Assembly: GCA_022813625.1 (NCBI GenBank)
Contig: JAKLMB010000027.1
Span: forward strand, 494,387-558,386
Direction: 5' to 3'
Length of the DNA: 64,000 bases
Source of the DNA: Aaosphaeria pasadenensis
Taxonomy: Eukaryota > Ascomycota > Dothideomycetes > Pleosporales
The position numbers were made by a program, and so were the translations under genes. The stretch's first letter is position 1. The number at the start of each line of letters is the position of its first letter. The notes beneath the pieces are model-generated. The model ran no database searches. It was not told the origin of the DNA and was given only the letters and a program-made list of their open reading frames with translations. Of the stretch, positions 36,118 to 48,424 are shown piece by piece.

Positions 36118-36745
36118 TTACGCCTTGTCCGTTTCTTTGGAAATCGATTGGAGAAGTGACAAGATCTCAGACTCATTTTCCCCCACAACTTGATCTCGTT
36201 AGACTAGAAGTGTCTTTTAATGGATAGCGACCCCTTGGTACGTACCTGCTTTGCCTTGGTTCCAGTCCACGACCTATCAGCCGTCTGTCAGTTGTTGGTT
36301 GCAAGCATTAGGCTCACAGCATTAGCTTACCACAGGGCGCTGGAAAGCTTCCTCATTCTCCTTTAACCGCCTGATGGCTTCAGATTCATCTTTTGCACCC
36401 TTGATAATCTTTCCTGCTGCTCCCGAGACAGGTCCACCAAGGTACTCTATGATGTTCTTGAGTTGATCTGGTGTTGGCGGTGCCTCCGTAACATCTAGGT
36501 CGAACTCTGTCCGCTGAGCGCGATTATGGGTAGTGTGATCGCTGGCCTGGTCTTCTGTTGCGTGTGATACAGACTGGGCGTTTGCCTGCTTAAGAAGGGT
36601 GAGGACGCGGGTTGAGGGCGTGCTGGATGGCTTGTGGAAGAGGGTAACGACATTCTTCGCGCCGTGCTACATATCTAGGTAAGCTGGTGCGTCAATGGAA
36701 CCCAATCTTTTACATTCATACCTCTCCGAATAACTTTTTGAACAT
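36118..36745 (-). CDS. FMP46: Fmp46-like thioredoxin-fold protein (DUF1687)
   Basis: Four exons, 36745-36722 (eight codons only), 36666-36331, 36273-36246 and 36188-36118, give 152 aa. Start MFKKLFGE joins to HGAKNVVTLFHKPSSTPSTR and VLTLLKQANAQS, the beta-alpha start of the fungal DUF1687 fold. LDVTEAPPTPDQLKNIIEYL follows, and the C-terminal exons give RPVVVDWNQGKAVVGENESE and ILSLLQSISKE, the typical end of this family. Yeast Fmp46 is a mitochondrial protein of putative redox function. I see no CxxC in this copy. The two tiny exons are supported by splice signals, frame and family match. Confidence 0.75.
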
Positions 36746-37399
36746 ATTGGCTATTGAGTGGTTGTGTAGTCGATGGAGTGTAGTGTCAAAGTCTATACTG
36801 GAAGCTTGACCAGGCAGCTTCACAAGGTGACGTTTGAACGGTGACGTCGATCTTGCTCGCTTGGAGCTTGGCCTAATTGTCTTAGGGCTGCGGCCAACCA
36901 GATGGGGCGCACTCAATAAGCATAATACCATACTTGTGATGAGCGGATCTAATTGCAGTCTGGTCAAGGTCCGATGATGATTGCTGTTGCAGTTGTTCAT
37001 GTATATGTCGGATTCCACACCTGAAACAGCTCAGTACAGTACATATATGTGCAGCTGAAGTAGTATTTTGCGGCAGTCCCGCGTCAAGATATCACATATC
37101 GAATCAAAGGTGCAACATTTCAGGACGAAAAAGCTAGTGTTTTCATAGAGCAGTCGTGCAAACCGAATGTACATGATGCGCCATGAATATGCCCCTTTCC
37201 TCCCAAAGACGTGGGGATCACCGATGTGTTCAAGTGGTCATGCCAACATGAATCACGTCGAGACTGTCCCGTCCCCTGCTCTCTGATCCAGAGTCATAAC
37301 CATATAATTTCCGAGAAAGAAGATTGAATCCATGACTTTGAAAATGTCTAGCATAGCTGCATACGTCCCTTAGTTCCCTCCCAGGTGTCCACGGTCCGT
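36746..37399. other. upstream region of the Fmp46 gene / 3' UTR of eS30
   Basis: 654 bp without supported coding sequence. An in-frame ORF reads into the Fmp46 start from 37018, but its upstream part has no family similarity I can see and is probably 5' leader. Confidence 0.5.
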
Positions 37400-37816
37400 T
37401 TACGAGCCAGGGTTGGGGTTCATCTATTCCCGTCAGCATCCCACAAAATTCGTACAAAGGATATTAGAGAATTTTGCGTACCTTCCTCTTGCCACCAGTC
37501 ATGGTGACGTTGACGAAACGGCGGGTGTATGTGATTCTCTTCTTGGCGCGGCCCTCTGTTAACTGTTAGATTTCCATTCCATATCCACGCAGAATTATTT
37601 GGGTGATCGTACTAGGGGTCTTCTTCTTCTCCTCTGAACCTGTTGTCAGCAAACGGATCGATCGAATGAGGCTTTAGGGGGTTACGCACGAGGCTCGACC
37701 TTACTGCGCTTTGTTAGCATGACTTCATCCAATATTCATCTCAAAATGGGTTTTACATACGGAGTCTGAGACTTGACCTTTCCGGCACGAGCGAGGGAAC
37801 CGTGAACCTTTCCCAT
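37400..37816 (-). CDS. RPS30: 40S ribosomal protein eS30
   Basis: Five exons, 37816-37761, 37703-37690, 37633-37613, 37555-37482 and 37423-37400, sum to 62 aa, the normal fungal S30 length. The protein is highly basic and unmistakable: MGKVHGSLARAGKVKSQTPK, VEPQEKKKTPKGRAKKRITY, TRRFVNVTMTGGKRKMNPNP, GS. Exons 2 and 3 are only 14 and 21 nt long, which automated gene finders often miss. As in other fungi there is no ubiquitin-like fusion partner, unlike animal FAU. It is divergent from the CREG-like gene and shares its upstream region. Confidence 0.93.
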
Positions 37817-38665
37817 GATGAATGTGTGTGATGAAGAGTGTTGTCGGTGGGCGAAATTTCTAAGTGGCGAAGAACGTCAGCTTCAGTCGTGCAGGTACAG
37901 GACGCCTATCCGAGACGAAATATTCGAGCGACAGCGGTCGAGGGATTCCGAGAAATATTCCAAGATGCGCGATGGGATACTCACAGGATGCGGTTGCGGT
38001 CGTGGGCGCTGGTGGGGGATGACTCTTGTCACTGTCTTCACTGTGGTGTCTGACTTCCCAGTGGGATCGATCCGTTAGCGAGTCCACGTGATATAGCGCA
38101 CTCAAGCAATTTTCATGCTCCAGCCACGATGTCCGTGGCTTATGGGCGATTTGAGCTGGGCTTACTCATCTGCGGATGCACAGACCCAGAGTCCCACTTT
38201 CAATGGTCTTAATGCTCGCTTTCATTGGCTTATTGAAACACGCGTGACATAAGCCAATGCTCCTCACACGCAGTCACTTGAAACAAAAGGATCTGATAAC
38301 AGAAGACAAGAAGATCAGATAATTGTGCGGATCAAGGCGTAATGATGATCCGCTAATCAAGTCTCACAACCTCACTTGTAAATACAACATCTCCCAGAGA
38401 CATCTTTCCACCATCCTGTTGCGCTGGCTCGTCAACAGTATAACATCGTATGACAGCATTCTCTTTGGATACGAAGACAAGACTTTTTCCAATATTTGGG
38501 ACTTGCCCGTGAATCGTGCAATCGTGTGATACTTCTGCTCTTCCCCCCCCGCTGCCTTGCGTTCGCGCTCGACTCTCCATCTCTTGTCGCTCACCTCCAT
38601 CTATATCTAGGAAACTCGCTCATCAGCTCCTGCATTACTGTCAAATATCTTTGCAGACAATCACG
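37817..38665. promoter_or_regulatory. divergent promoter eS30 / CREG-like gene
   Basis: 849 bp between two divergent start codons. CACGTG occurs near 38085, and a compound palindrome with two opposed CCAAT boxes lies at 38223-38259. The stretch before 38666 carries a C-run and CT-rich sequence typical of a fungal 5' leader. Confidence 0.6.
38223..38259. repeat. 11-bp perfect inverted repeat around CACGCGTG
   Basis: CATTGGCTTAT (38223-38233) is mirrored by ATAAGCCAATG (38249-38259). The 15-bp spacer contains the palindrome CACGCGTG (38239-38246). Each arm holds a CCAAT box (38224-38228 inverted, 38254-38258 direct). Confidence 0.85.
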
Positions 38666-39439
38666 ATGCGTTTCACCGACGTTCTTGCGCTCCTACCCCT
38701 CTCCGCAGCCGCACTCAATGTGCCCCACCCTCAACTCTTCTTCTCCAACTTCCTCGACAACAGTGAGAAGGAAGTGACCCCTAATACCTTTCCTACTGTC
38801 CACGAGTCCGCTGTTCAAGCCCGTCGCATCCTATCTCTCGAGAAGATCGGTACACTGTCGACCATTTTCCCCCAATCTAACACCCCGCATAATGCTGAAC
38901 GTCGTCCCCATGACGTTTCGGGCACTCCTATCGGCTTGATGGACTATTACAGTGACTGCGAGCCTGCAACGGGAAACCCTACTATTCTAGCCATTTCCAT
39001 CGCCACTTCATTCAAGAATGTAGATGCAGGCTCCAACATCACGCTCTCCCTTCGGTGGCACCGGCCCGATAACCGTCCAGTGAGCGCCGCTGGGCTCCCA
39101 CGCTTCTCGCTGGTTGGCTATCTTGAGGAAATCGACACCGAAGACGTCATCAAGCAGAATGTCCCAGGATGCTTCGTGAAGCACCATCCTGATGCTGCCT
39201 GGTGGTTGCCCGGCAACAAGATTCACACCAGCAAATGGGTCCGCCTCGTCGTTCAAGAGGTGTACTGGATCGGTGGATTTGGAGACCGCGCCTATATCGG
39301 ATGGATTCCCATTGAGGACTGGCAGAGCGTAACGAAGGAGGAGATCGAGAGCATTCGTCTTCCTGGGGAGAAGTCAGGCGGTTGGAAATCGTGGCTCGGA
39401 ATCGACAAGCCCGAAAAGAAAGAGGCCTTTGAGTTGTAA
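38666..39439 (+). CDS. secreted CREG-like (pyridoxamine oxidase-fold) protein
   Basis: Single exon, 257 aa from the ATG at 38666. An earlier in-frame Met at 38516 is unlikely, because the 38666 start opens a clean signal peptide (MRFTDVLALLPLSAAA). The domain runs from VHESAVQARRILSLEKIGTL through GTPIGLMDYYSDCEP, ISIATSFKNVDAGSNITLSL, GYLEEID and VQEVYWIGGFGDRAYIGWIP, the order seen in CREG-type proteins of the FMN-binding split-barrel fold (Pyridox_oxase_2-like). One N-glycosylation site (NIT) is visible. Likely secreted or vacuolar; CREG proteins bind poorly or not at all to FMN and have no proven enzyme activity. Confidence 0.85.
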   Translation: MRFTDVLALLPLSAAALNVPHPQLFFSNFLDNSEKEVTPNTFPTVHESAVQARRILSLEKIGTLSTIFPQSNTPHNAERRPHDVSGTPIGLMDYYSDCEPATGNPTILAISIATSFKNVDAGSNITLSLRWHRPDNRPVSAAGLPRFSLVGYLEEIDTEDVIKQNVPGCFVKHHPDAAWWLPGNKIHTSKWVRLVVQEVYWIGGFGDRAYIGWIPIEDWQSVTKEEIESIRLPGEKSGGWKSWLGIDKPEKKEAFEL

Positions 39440-39929
39440 ACATCAACCTTGCAAGGCATAATCAGGAAACCATGTGCAGCTGGACCTCAGGCAGACAACA
39501 ACATGCGATGATGTTTACTGGGCATTATCAGACTGGCCGAAGTGCATTCTTGACCATTACCACGCTTTTGCCGGCAAAGTCTGTCTTCAGAGAAGCGCGA
39601 CGTATGGAACAAGAACAGCCGTATCGTGGTCTTGATCTCATCTCCGGAGTCAATTTGACTTCCATCCAACCCTCGTTTTCGATTTGGACTTCTTAGCTCC
39701 ATTCTAAATTGCCACGTAGTCTATTGCTGTAGATAGGAGGAGCACATTCAGGGCTGTCCCTTCAGCTTGTAAATACATACTATTGATTGCATTAAACTCA
39801 AATCCACCGCAAATGTTAAGTAACAGGCAATATCCTCACATGTCATTAGCAGCCTCATCTTTCTTGGGCTGGGGTTGGGGGGAAAGCCCAACTCATTCAC
39901 GGATGCACGTAACGCATCAATAACTTATT

Positions 39930-39970
39930 GCGCTGGCGCTGGCGTTGGTGCTGGTGCTGGCGCTGGTATC
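39930..39970. repeat. (GCTGGC/GCTGGT)n repeat
   Basis: Hexanucleotide tract of GCTGGCGCTGGT type. Confidence 0.85.
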
Positions 39971-40161
39971 GACGAAGGTGCTCATCAACATCAACGCTGT
40001 GCCATGGTCGTCGTCGTCGTCGCATAACCAATTTCGTCTACTCGCGCAACGAGACGAACAACACCCTTGAACCCTACCACCATTCATCATTGATTGCACA
40101 AACCGGCTTCCATGGAACATTCCATCAACCAGTTTTCCAGCAACGCAAACCGGCCTTGACC

Positions 40162-40203
40162 CTGCACTGCACTGCACTGCACTGCACCGTACCGCACCGT
40201 ACT
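40162..40203. repeat. (CTGCA)n(CCGTA)n repeat
   Basis: ACTGC pentamers followed by ACCGT pentamers. Confidence 0.85.
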
Positions 40204-43200
40204 TCGATGTTGTAACCCCCCAATCCCCATCGCTCGCGCACCACCTTATCTAGCACCAGTGTCCAAGCAGACACCACACCATTCCCATGAGCGTCCACAC
40301 AGCCAGTTCCAACTTCCAAACGCCCAGCCTCTCCAGCACATCTACGCGAAATCACCCCATAACCTACCGTTTCCACGAGATGGTAACGCGCCCCGCGCGA
40401 ACCCTAAAGCTCGTCAAAATTCCACTTTCAGCCTAGCCCCACCCAACTATAATCGTGCCGGCCGAAAGTACACCCACCTATTGTATGTACCACACAAAAC
40501 CACCCATTCCCGGTTCCCACGCCCACGCACTACCCAGCTAGGGATCTCCCTCGGCTTGAGTTCCCTCTGTGCGCCAGAAACACACCCATTCATCACCACA
40601 CACAGGGTGGAGAACCGCAAGCTTTGAAGATCATGCCCCGTGTAGCGGAGACTGCCACAGTGCCACCATCCATGCCCATCCCAGCCCCGTCCCTCCTCGA
40701 TTGAGTGTTCATCTGCTGCTTTTACTCCCGCCACGAAGGAGAGAATCGCATACGTGCGTGCGTCACCAAATGCAGCTCCTTGAATCCCAAAACATGGTCC
40801 TAAGCAAACTAGTCGTAGTCGCATTCTCCCTGACATTTGCACCACAATATCCTTTCGGGCAGAACCATGTGTAGATTGCACTTTGATGCCGTTGTTTTCG
40901 GCATCACTAACTACGGCGCAGCACGTGGCCTGACTCGCCCGAGAAGTATAGCAATACTCCGTGCCTCTCCATTAGTTATTGTTGTTTTGGGCCATGCAGG
41001 GAAGCGGCAGCTAAAGTGATCCCAAGAGAAGTGCACAGCAGACACACCGTTATTCTTTGCGAGTAGGTAAACGCGGTGGGCGAGCGAAACGAAGGCGAAC
41101 GAGAGAAGAAATGGGAAAAAATAAAACACGAGTTGCAAGTCATGATCTCTCCAAGCTCGGATACCATGGATGTATGGTCATCATCGCACGCTCCAGGTTC
41201 TACGTTGCTGGGTCGCAAAATTGAGATTAACGACCCCGATCTACGCTGGTGCTCCGGGGCCTTGAGTCGCTCACGCAGGGAGGGCAGGCGGGCGTCACGC
41301 ACGTGCATTGGGTTCCGGAGATCAGCCCTCCACGGGAGGGGTGCGCTACAGGCTGTGACAGAAGTCTAAAATGCTCCTGGGAGGCGGCCTTTCTTGTCCT
41401 GTCTGGTCTCAGACATTTGACAACCCCCTCTCTCCCAAAGGTGTGACACACCGCCCGAGATGGCAGCGAGATGGTGGCAGACGTGTGGTTTCAAAAGATG
41501 AGGGAATAGAGCTCGTTTTGGGAGCCGCTACTGTCTCTGCCTCCGAGGTCTTCTGATGTATGCGCATTGATGTCCTTTCGATAGTTGAAGTTGATGTGGA
41601 CAGAGCGTTGAAAAGCGTATTGGCATATACCAAGATGATCCTTGGATTGATAGAAGATTGAAGGTGAAGGATCCCCTTCCCTCGACGTTCATGTACATCC
41701 TGTACCCTCCAGAACATGATAATCGGGCAGGATGCGCTTTCTTTTTAGCGAGCAGAATGTGGTGGAGTCTCTTCAACGGCAATGGAGTCATGAAGAAGGG
41801 CGGCTCCTGGGATCATGCTTGACATCGCAACATCCAACTACGATATGCGGCATTGCACACTGTCCGGCCTATCTCGCTTAGAACTAGACCTACTTGTACA
41901 ATGATCCTCTCTGTCCCTGTACCAACAAATATGTACTTGTATTTGGATGAGAAACGCACTCCGTAGATCCAATGTTCTGGACGGGGAGAAGTTGACAGTC
42001 GGCCTGCGAATCTTCACCTAGTGTCCGCGCAACGAATGATGCGTTAAGGTTTGAGAGAGCCTAGAAGCCCTTACTGACGATTACCGCGTTCCACGGCAAC
42101 GGAATATCAACGGAGATACTCACGTTCTCGACTGACAAGTGGTACATCACGGCCACAATCAAACCCTCCCGTGTGTGTACTTGTACATGTACCTGAGTCA
42201 AGCTGGACGAATTCGAATTCCAAATGCCCAGTCCCGCCACGCGGAAGAAGCCATGGTTTGACAGGGCATATCCATCACGCCGCTCGGCCACACCCACCAC
42301 CACCATCGTCATCTCCCATCGTAACTGCTCGTAGTCGGCGGCACGCACACAGTAGTCAGTTTCCTACCCTACCTAACTACACGATTTACAAGTTACAACA
42401 CAACACCAAGCGCCCAAGCCAACCTGCTGCCTTACCTACTGCCCTCCCGCGATCTCCACCCTCTATTCCCACGTTAGGCCGGACTTTGCCCTCCGAAGGT
42501 TTCCCATTCGGTAGGAATCGTACGACTAGAGCACCAAGCCAGCCAGATAAACCCATCAACCTCACCTTTCCTGCGTTCATCGCAAATCCTTCCAATTCCT
42601 CGGGGAAGGGGATGGCCGTGGCGGGCGGCGCATCAATAATCACCATTGTCGACTGTATTCGTCGGGTTGTAAACCTTTAGTTTCGCTCCGAAACTAGTAT
42701 ACCTTCCTTTACGGCGCAATTGACCCCCCCCTTCCTTCGATATGTCTGTTCTCTCTCCAATTCAATCCCGGCATCGCATCCGGATGGTGTCGTTGCGCGC
42801 ACCCGCCTCGCGGCCCCTAGCAAAGGCCCCGGAGCTGATGTATGAAATGAGTATAGTTGGTTGATACGGGCGCGTGGTGGTGCTAGCCAGGCCAACGAGG
42901 GCAAGGTCTGGAAGATTTGAAAGCGTATGGTGTCTTGTTTTTTTCTTCTTTTCTTTTCTTTGCGTTTGCTTGCAGCCGTCGTGGTTCCTTAGTGATAGTG
43001 ACGAGGGTGATGCGATGCGCTTCCCATTGCTTTTTTGGTTTCGCTCTCCACCTCCCGCGACCGAACTGGCCCTTTGTTCAACCTTGGCGAGAGATTTGTG
43101 GCGGAAGTCTTGGGGGATCAGGGAGAGAATGGGTTTCTTTCTTTTTGAGGGGAGTGGACGGGATTTGCTGCAATGCATGTGGCTTTTCTTCCACCTCACG

Positions 43201-45659
43201 GCGTGTTTCGCTCGGGGTAAGTGGGTTGGAAACTGTGGAATCAGAGCAGATCCACAGAACAGTTGCTTCTCTTGACCTCTGTTTCCCCTAGTTCTTGGGG
43301 GTTACGAGCGAGGAGTTTGATTGTGATTATCATTGTGGTTGTGATCGTGAATGTGCCATTTCATGTAGAAAAGATAAGCAAGGCACAATCCATCAAAATC
43401 ATTCTGCACCCCACACTGGCCTTCCCAACACAAAAAGAAAGCAAACTCTGGAGAAAATCCCCCAGCTCTTCGCTCGCAAACCGTAGCTCAGCACATCCCC
43501 CATACCACGCCCGTCCTCTCAGTGCAGCCTTACAAACTAATACCTAATATACGATGACGACGACAACACCATCCAGATTGTCGCCAGCATCAATCTATAA
43601 TTAACCAACTTAGTGTTGCTATAACATCTTCTGTTAATATACCGACCGGTCCTATATGATCGCCTAGTTCCGGAAAATCCTATAACGATAATTAACGGGC
43701 GTTGCGTTATAGCCAACTATAGCGAAAGGGCAGCTATTGATTGAGTGTTGTTTGCCCTATGGGGTTCGCTAGTTCAGTCGTGTGTGGAGAGATAGTGGCG
43801 GATCCGCGGTGCGTGGTGCCGTTGCGGTTTGGTGGTGGGTGTGGATGGTCGTTATTGATTTTATTTTCTTGTTTGAATCAGCTTGGACGTGGTGGAGGGT
43901 TGTGAATTATTGATTGATATCAAGGCGGGATATATGCTTTTCGATGCGATAATGGGGAAGGCCAAGGTCGGTGGAGGATAATGTGGTGTTGGCAGTAGTG
44001 TTGGCAGCGAGTGCACCTTCGAAAGATGGTGGTGACAGTGCATGGATAGAATGTGCAAGTACTCGCTGTATTCTTTAATCGTCTTTTACGCCGAAACTAA
44101 AATGAAGGTTACTGATGGGATGGATGCACATTATCTGAAAGCAAGAAAGCAGAATCCAGTTTCTCTCTCTGCTTCACGCTCAAGGTATCCCACTGTGATA
44201 CGTACCTACCTGCCTAGGTACCTACAATATATGCAACTACAGCTCAGCACTCAGCCCTACCCTAGAAGATCATGCGTTCTCCAGCGGTGATCCCATCCAC
44301 TTCACACTCCTTCTTAACAAATCTCAGGCATGTAAGGCACATTTAATGAGTATCTTGACCGCCTACTTCAGTGTTTCGTCTCAGGAACGACATGCACATC
44401 ATCTAAACGAAACAATCCACGCCCTAAGAAACCCGACCCCTCGCGTTTCGAGTTGCTTCGGTCTCTGCCAGCACTCATACTTCACCATCAACATTGAACC
44501 CCGGAAATCAAAGTCCGCACGCCATAATGTCGTGAAATGGGGTTGGCCCGCCCACGCCCCGGACTGGTGATCTTCAGGACGTTCAGCAAATACACGAGTC
44601 GGCAGAGGCGGCAGATGCCTCAATGCATGAAGTGCATGGACCACCTGATATATCCCCGAGGTTTGCGCATCATTTCTCAATAAATGTCGAGGATTGGGCC
44701 TGTGGAGATGGGGTGATGACGAGTATCATGTCGTGTTGGGAAGGCAGTTACATGTATCCTGGGCGAACGAAACGTGGTGGTTGTCAGTACCTAAGTTAAA
44801 GGAGTTGGCCGAGCTTGGTCAGATAGGAGTCATATAGGATAGACAGCATTATTGCAATGGCAATAAGATCCCTTTCGCGGAGGGCGAATGGCGACAAGTA
44901 AAGAACAAGTCGAGAAACTTGTTCCATGGGTAATCCATTTCCGAATATTATTGCATTCGATCTATAGCTAAAGTGAGGGCCCCTTGACTTGTTGCGTTTC
45001 TGTTATGGCGAGGGGGCGCTTGGGCCAGATCCTAGACTTGCGTAAGGTAAATTGTCAATGCGAGGGGAATTGGTGGGCAATTCAATGTTTGATGTTGGGC
45101 TGCTTGAACACCGAAGATGATAAGAGCTAGGAAAAGTATGAGTGAATTGTTTTGAAGTATTTGAATTGGAAATATTTGATCCCGTGTCCGGTTTGACTCG
45201 AGCTGGAGATGCTCAGGTGTCGACGAATGAATTATAGTACAATTGAAGTAAAACTTCACCTAACCAGGATGCCCCCTGTTGAGTGGTACAGACCCCTCCT
45301 AGGGCATCGTACGCTTGTTCATGCAATGACTGCGACCGTTCCAAAACAGAAATAGAGGATAGATACAGAAAATAGGTAAGGATCTCGAGGACCTAGAGTG
45401 AATATGAGAGGAAAACGCCCATGTAAATGCAATAGATGGAGAACAACGCCCGGCCGCCGCCTAAGAGGTAAGAAAAAAACGCCTTTTCGATATGCCATCC
45501 GAAAGATATCGCACGGGGCAAAATGGATGCTGGTAATGGACGATGAACCTTTTCAAGGTCCCTGAAAGTAATTAAAGCCGTTCAAGCCATTTCAAATCAA
45601 AGCCGTTTGGCTTGCGCGACGCCTGGCCGTAAGGTGATTAGCAACCCTTTGCAACTTCA

Positions 45660-46864
45660 TTATGTCGTGGTAATAGTGGTGCTGGTAGATGCGTGGCAAC
45701 CCCGCTCGTGTCGTTTCATGTTGCTGCGTACACTGAAGGCCTTTCCACACCCAGGCTGAGGGCACTTGTAGGGCTTCTCACCCGTGTGGCTGTGGCTGTG
45801 TATGCGAAGGCTACTCGGTCTTGAGAATGCTTTGTTGCAGGTGGAGCAGATGTAGCGATCTTGTGACTGAGGAAACGATGATTGGGCTGATGCGCTAATG
45901 TAATGATGATGCTGCCACACGCTCGAGCCGTTGGCTGCATTGGCAGGCACAGGAAGTGAGATCCCCGGAGGTGGGAAGCTAGATGGAAGAGGTCGCTGGC
46001 CATACATGCTGCTGCTGTAGTGCGGTTCAGGAGAGTAGAAAGACCCAGAGGAAGCGGCGCCTGGAGAGGAGGTGTACGGGGAGGGTGCGTAGGCGGAAGT
46101 ACTGTACGGGGACATTGACGGTTGCGAAGGGAGGGAGTCACGCTTGATGGGTGGTGCGGGCGGCCCGCTTTGACGTTGCTGGTGCGGCTCCAGGTTGTTG
46201 AGAGACTGGCCGAGGAAGTACGGAGTGTTGGAGTGCGTCGAGGCGGTCGACGGAGACTGATTGCCGTCAACCATTGGATCCGGATGCATAGGTGGCGTAG
46301 GAGGTAAAGTAATTCTGGGGTTGCTCACGATCGTGGAAACTGGTTGCACTGCTCCTGCTACCGGACGCTGCTGGGGGTCCTGTCGAAGTTGTGGAGAAGA
46401 CGAGTTCCGCTGCTGGTGTTGTAATTGTGGACTTTGGTGGGCTGTTTCAATCATTAGCATTCAGTGATATTCCCTCGCCAGTGGGGGCCTTTGGAGGCAG
46501 TGAGGGAAATACCTTTCTCTGATGCTGCCTTCTCGCCATCTGCAACGCTCAACAGGCTGGAAATGGACGGGAGTGAAGGCTTCTGTTCTTCCACCGGTGG
46601 AGATGGTGGTGACTGAGGGTGTCGTTGATACTGATACTCGACTGTCTGAGCCTGCGGATTCGAGTACGGACTATGTGCGGCGCTGGTGGGTGGCTGATAG
46701 GGTCGGTGAGCGGGCTGGTGAGAGTAGTAGCCTGAGGTCTGCTGCGTCTGATTGTGCGGCGAATGTGGTTGTTGTGGTTGTGGTTGGTATTGACGGTGAT
46801 GGTGTTCGTGCGCCTCACGTTCCCGGCCACTGCCGTGTACCATACTTGCCAGCTGCATTGCCAT
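45660..46864 (-). CDS. flbC: C2H2 zinc-finger regulator, FlbC-like
   Basis: Two exons, 46864-46513 and 46441-45660, with a 71-bp intron, give 377 aa. Start chosen at MAMQLASMVHGSG; the frame stays open for another 157 codons upstream, but that stretch is low-complexity. The N-terminal half is His/Gln/Pro/Ser-rich with a short conserved motif LPSISSLLSVADGEK. Two C2H2 fingers end the protein: C-x2-C-x12-H-x3-H at about 316-336 (YICSTCNKAFSRPSSLRIHS) and C-x4-C-x12-H-x4-H at about 344-367, linked by HTGEKPYKCP, with NMKRHERGCH at the end. This layout, the length and the motif fit FlbC, an upstream activator of conidiation genes in Aspergillus. Naming rests on recognition only; related Azf1-type regulators share the finger region. 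Nuclear. Confidence 0.7.
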
Positions 46865-48357
46865 GGGAGTTGATGGGTCAACGGGGTCACAACGTAAAGT
46901 CTGCGTAACGACAAGTCGGACCAACGAAGTGAAGGATGTGAACGAGTTATAAGTGTGAATGGCAAGACGGATGGAGAGAAGGGAGAAGGGAGGGGGGAAG
47001 TGATGACAGAAAAGGAAGAGAGCCAACAGGAAAGACAGGGTGCCAGGACGTCGGGGCGTGACAACAGAGGAGCGGGACGAGTCGTCGGGCCTGCAAGCGT
47101 TCAAGTACAGTAAAGTGGGAGTAACGAGCGGTTGGCGAGGTTCAGGATGCAGAAACGCAGGCGTTAGCAGCGTCTTGGGGTGTGGGAGAGGGCCGTGGTG
47201 ACCAAACCGTTGCCAGCGGTGTGGGTCAGACAGCGGCGAGGGGCCCCGGCCTCGAGCCCTGCTCAGAGCGCTCAAGCGGCGTATGCTGCAAATTGCCTTG
47301 GAGCGGTGGGCAAGGCGGCAGGCCGTTGTATTCAAACAGCCAGCGACCGTAACGCGTTAGAAGGCAGATGGCTGGCCCGCAACGGTAATGCAGAACCTCG
47401 ACGAGAAAGGCTTAGGAGAGAGATGCGCAAGCTACCATGTAATCCCTTGGCCGAGCGATCCGCTGAGAATCCCAGTTCGGGCCAATCTATACAGCGCCGG
47501 CTATCGAGCGCTTTCAGGAATAAGCCCACGGGGGCTCTACCGGGGGGCCTGGCAAGCAGTCAAGGACAGGCCGTGATGCACCGCAGATCAGCCTCTCCAG
47601 AGAAGCACGAGGAACTTGTGACAGAAGCGGTCCTTGCTCGCTTGGACCTGGCCGTATCGTGGTGCGGCTACACCGTAGATACGCTCACGCGAGTTGGCGA
47701 AGGTGGTCGTTCAAGGACGACGGATAAGAGACAGGCGTTGGGTTTTCCACAGCGGATAGATGAGATCAAAGTATCAAGATGCGCACACGTGGAAGTATGC
47801 GTACCTTTGGTAGGAGGTATGATTCGTTGTGTTGTAATGTCAGTAACAGTTGATCCGTTCGTTATACGATGTGTCTAATGGTAGACAGAATGGGGCGTAC
47901 GAAGTCGCAAGATTGGAATTGTGCTGAGACGCTCGCCGGGGTTCGTGATGGAACGCGGGCGACGACCACAAGGAGGTACTGTTGCGAATGGTGCAGCGTT
48001 TCCGCCAGTGTGGACAAGTGGGATCTTGTATCGCACAGGTACGGAGTAGGTAGGTAGGTACCCAGGTTGGTATGTAGGAGTGTCAACCAGAGAGGACTCA
48101 CACGAGTCGTAGTTATTGTGGTGGGGCGATGAGAGGGGATGGGTTTCCCTTGATAACAAGAGGTGGTGAATGAATCGTGAAATTGGATGACGGGTAATCA
48201 ATGTGCGAAGTGAATATTCTGGGGTTGGGATGAACCCTCGATCTCAGAACACGAACCAACGACAGGCGACCAGATTGGGAGGAGTCAGGTCATGCGAGAA
48301 AGCATGGACGGATAGGATGTAGGAGAGGAGGGACTCGAAGACAACAGCAGCAGTAAT

Positions 48358-48424
48358 GTAGTGTAGTGTAGTGTAGTGTAGTGTCGGGTAGAGGGTAGTG
48401 GGTAGTGGGTAGTAGGTAGGTAAG
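48358..48424. repeat. (GTAGT)n repeat
   Basis: GTAGT pentamers pass into GGGTAGT and GTAGGTA units. Confidence 0.88.

Larger units (their letters stand above)
39440..45659. other. 6.2 kb gene-free region
   Basis: Downstream of the CREG-like gene and downstream of the flbC-like gene. 39.44-39.8 kb is likely 3' UTR. ORFs of 100-170 codons here (for example 42171-42680 plus, 40447-40881 minus) are low-complexity or overlap on both strands and match nothing I know. T-rich DNA lies at 42930-42970. No RNA gene was recognised. Confidence 0.55.

Noticed and set aside
39440..45659. Several 100-170-codon ORFs on both strands
   Set aside because: They overlap each other on opposite strands, lack fungal splice-joined conserved blocks and have repeat-like composition.
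47180..47878. 232-codon plus-strand ORF opposite the flbC-like leader
   Set aside because: No recognisable domain, mixed low-complexity composition, and it lies antisense to the likely 5' leader of a good gene.
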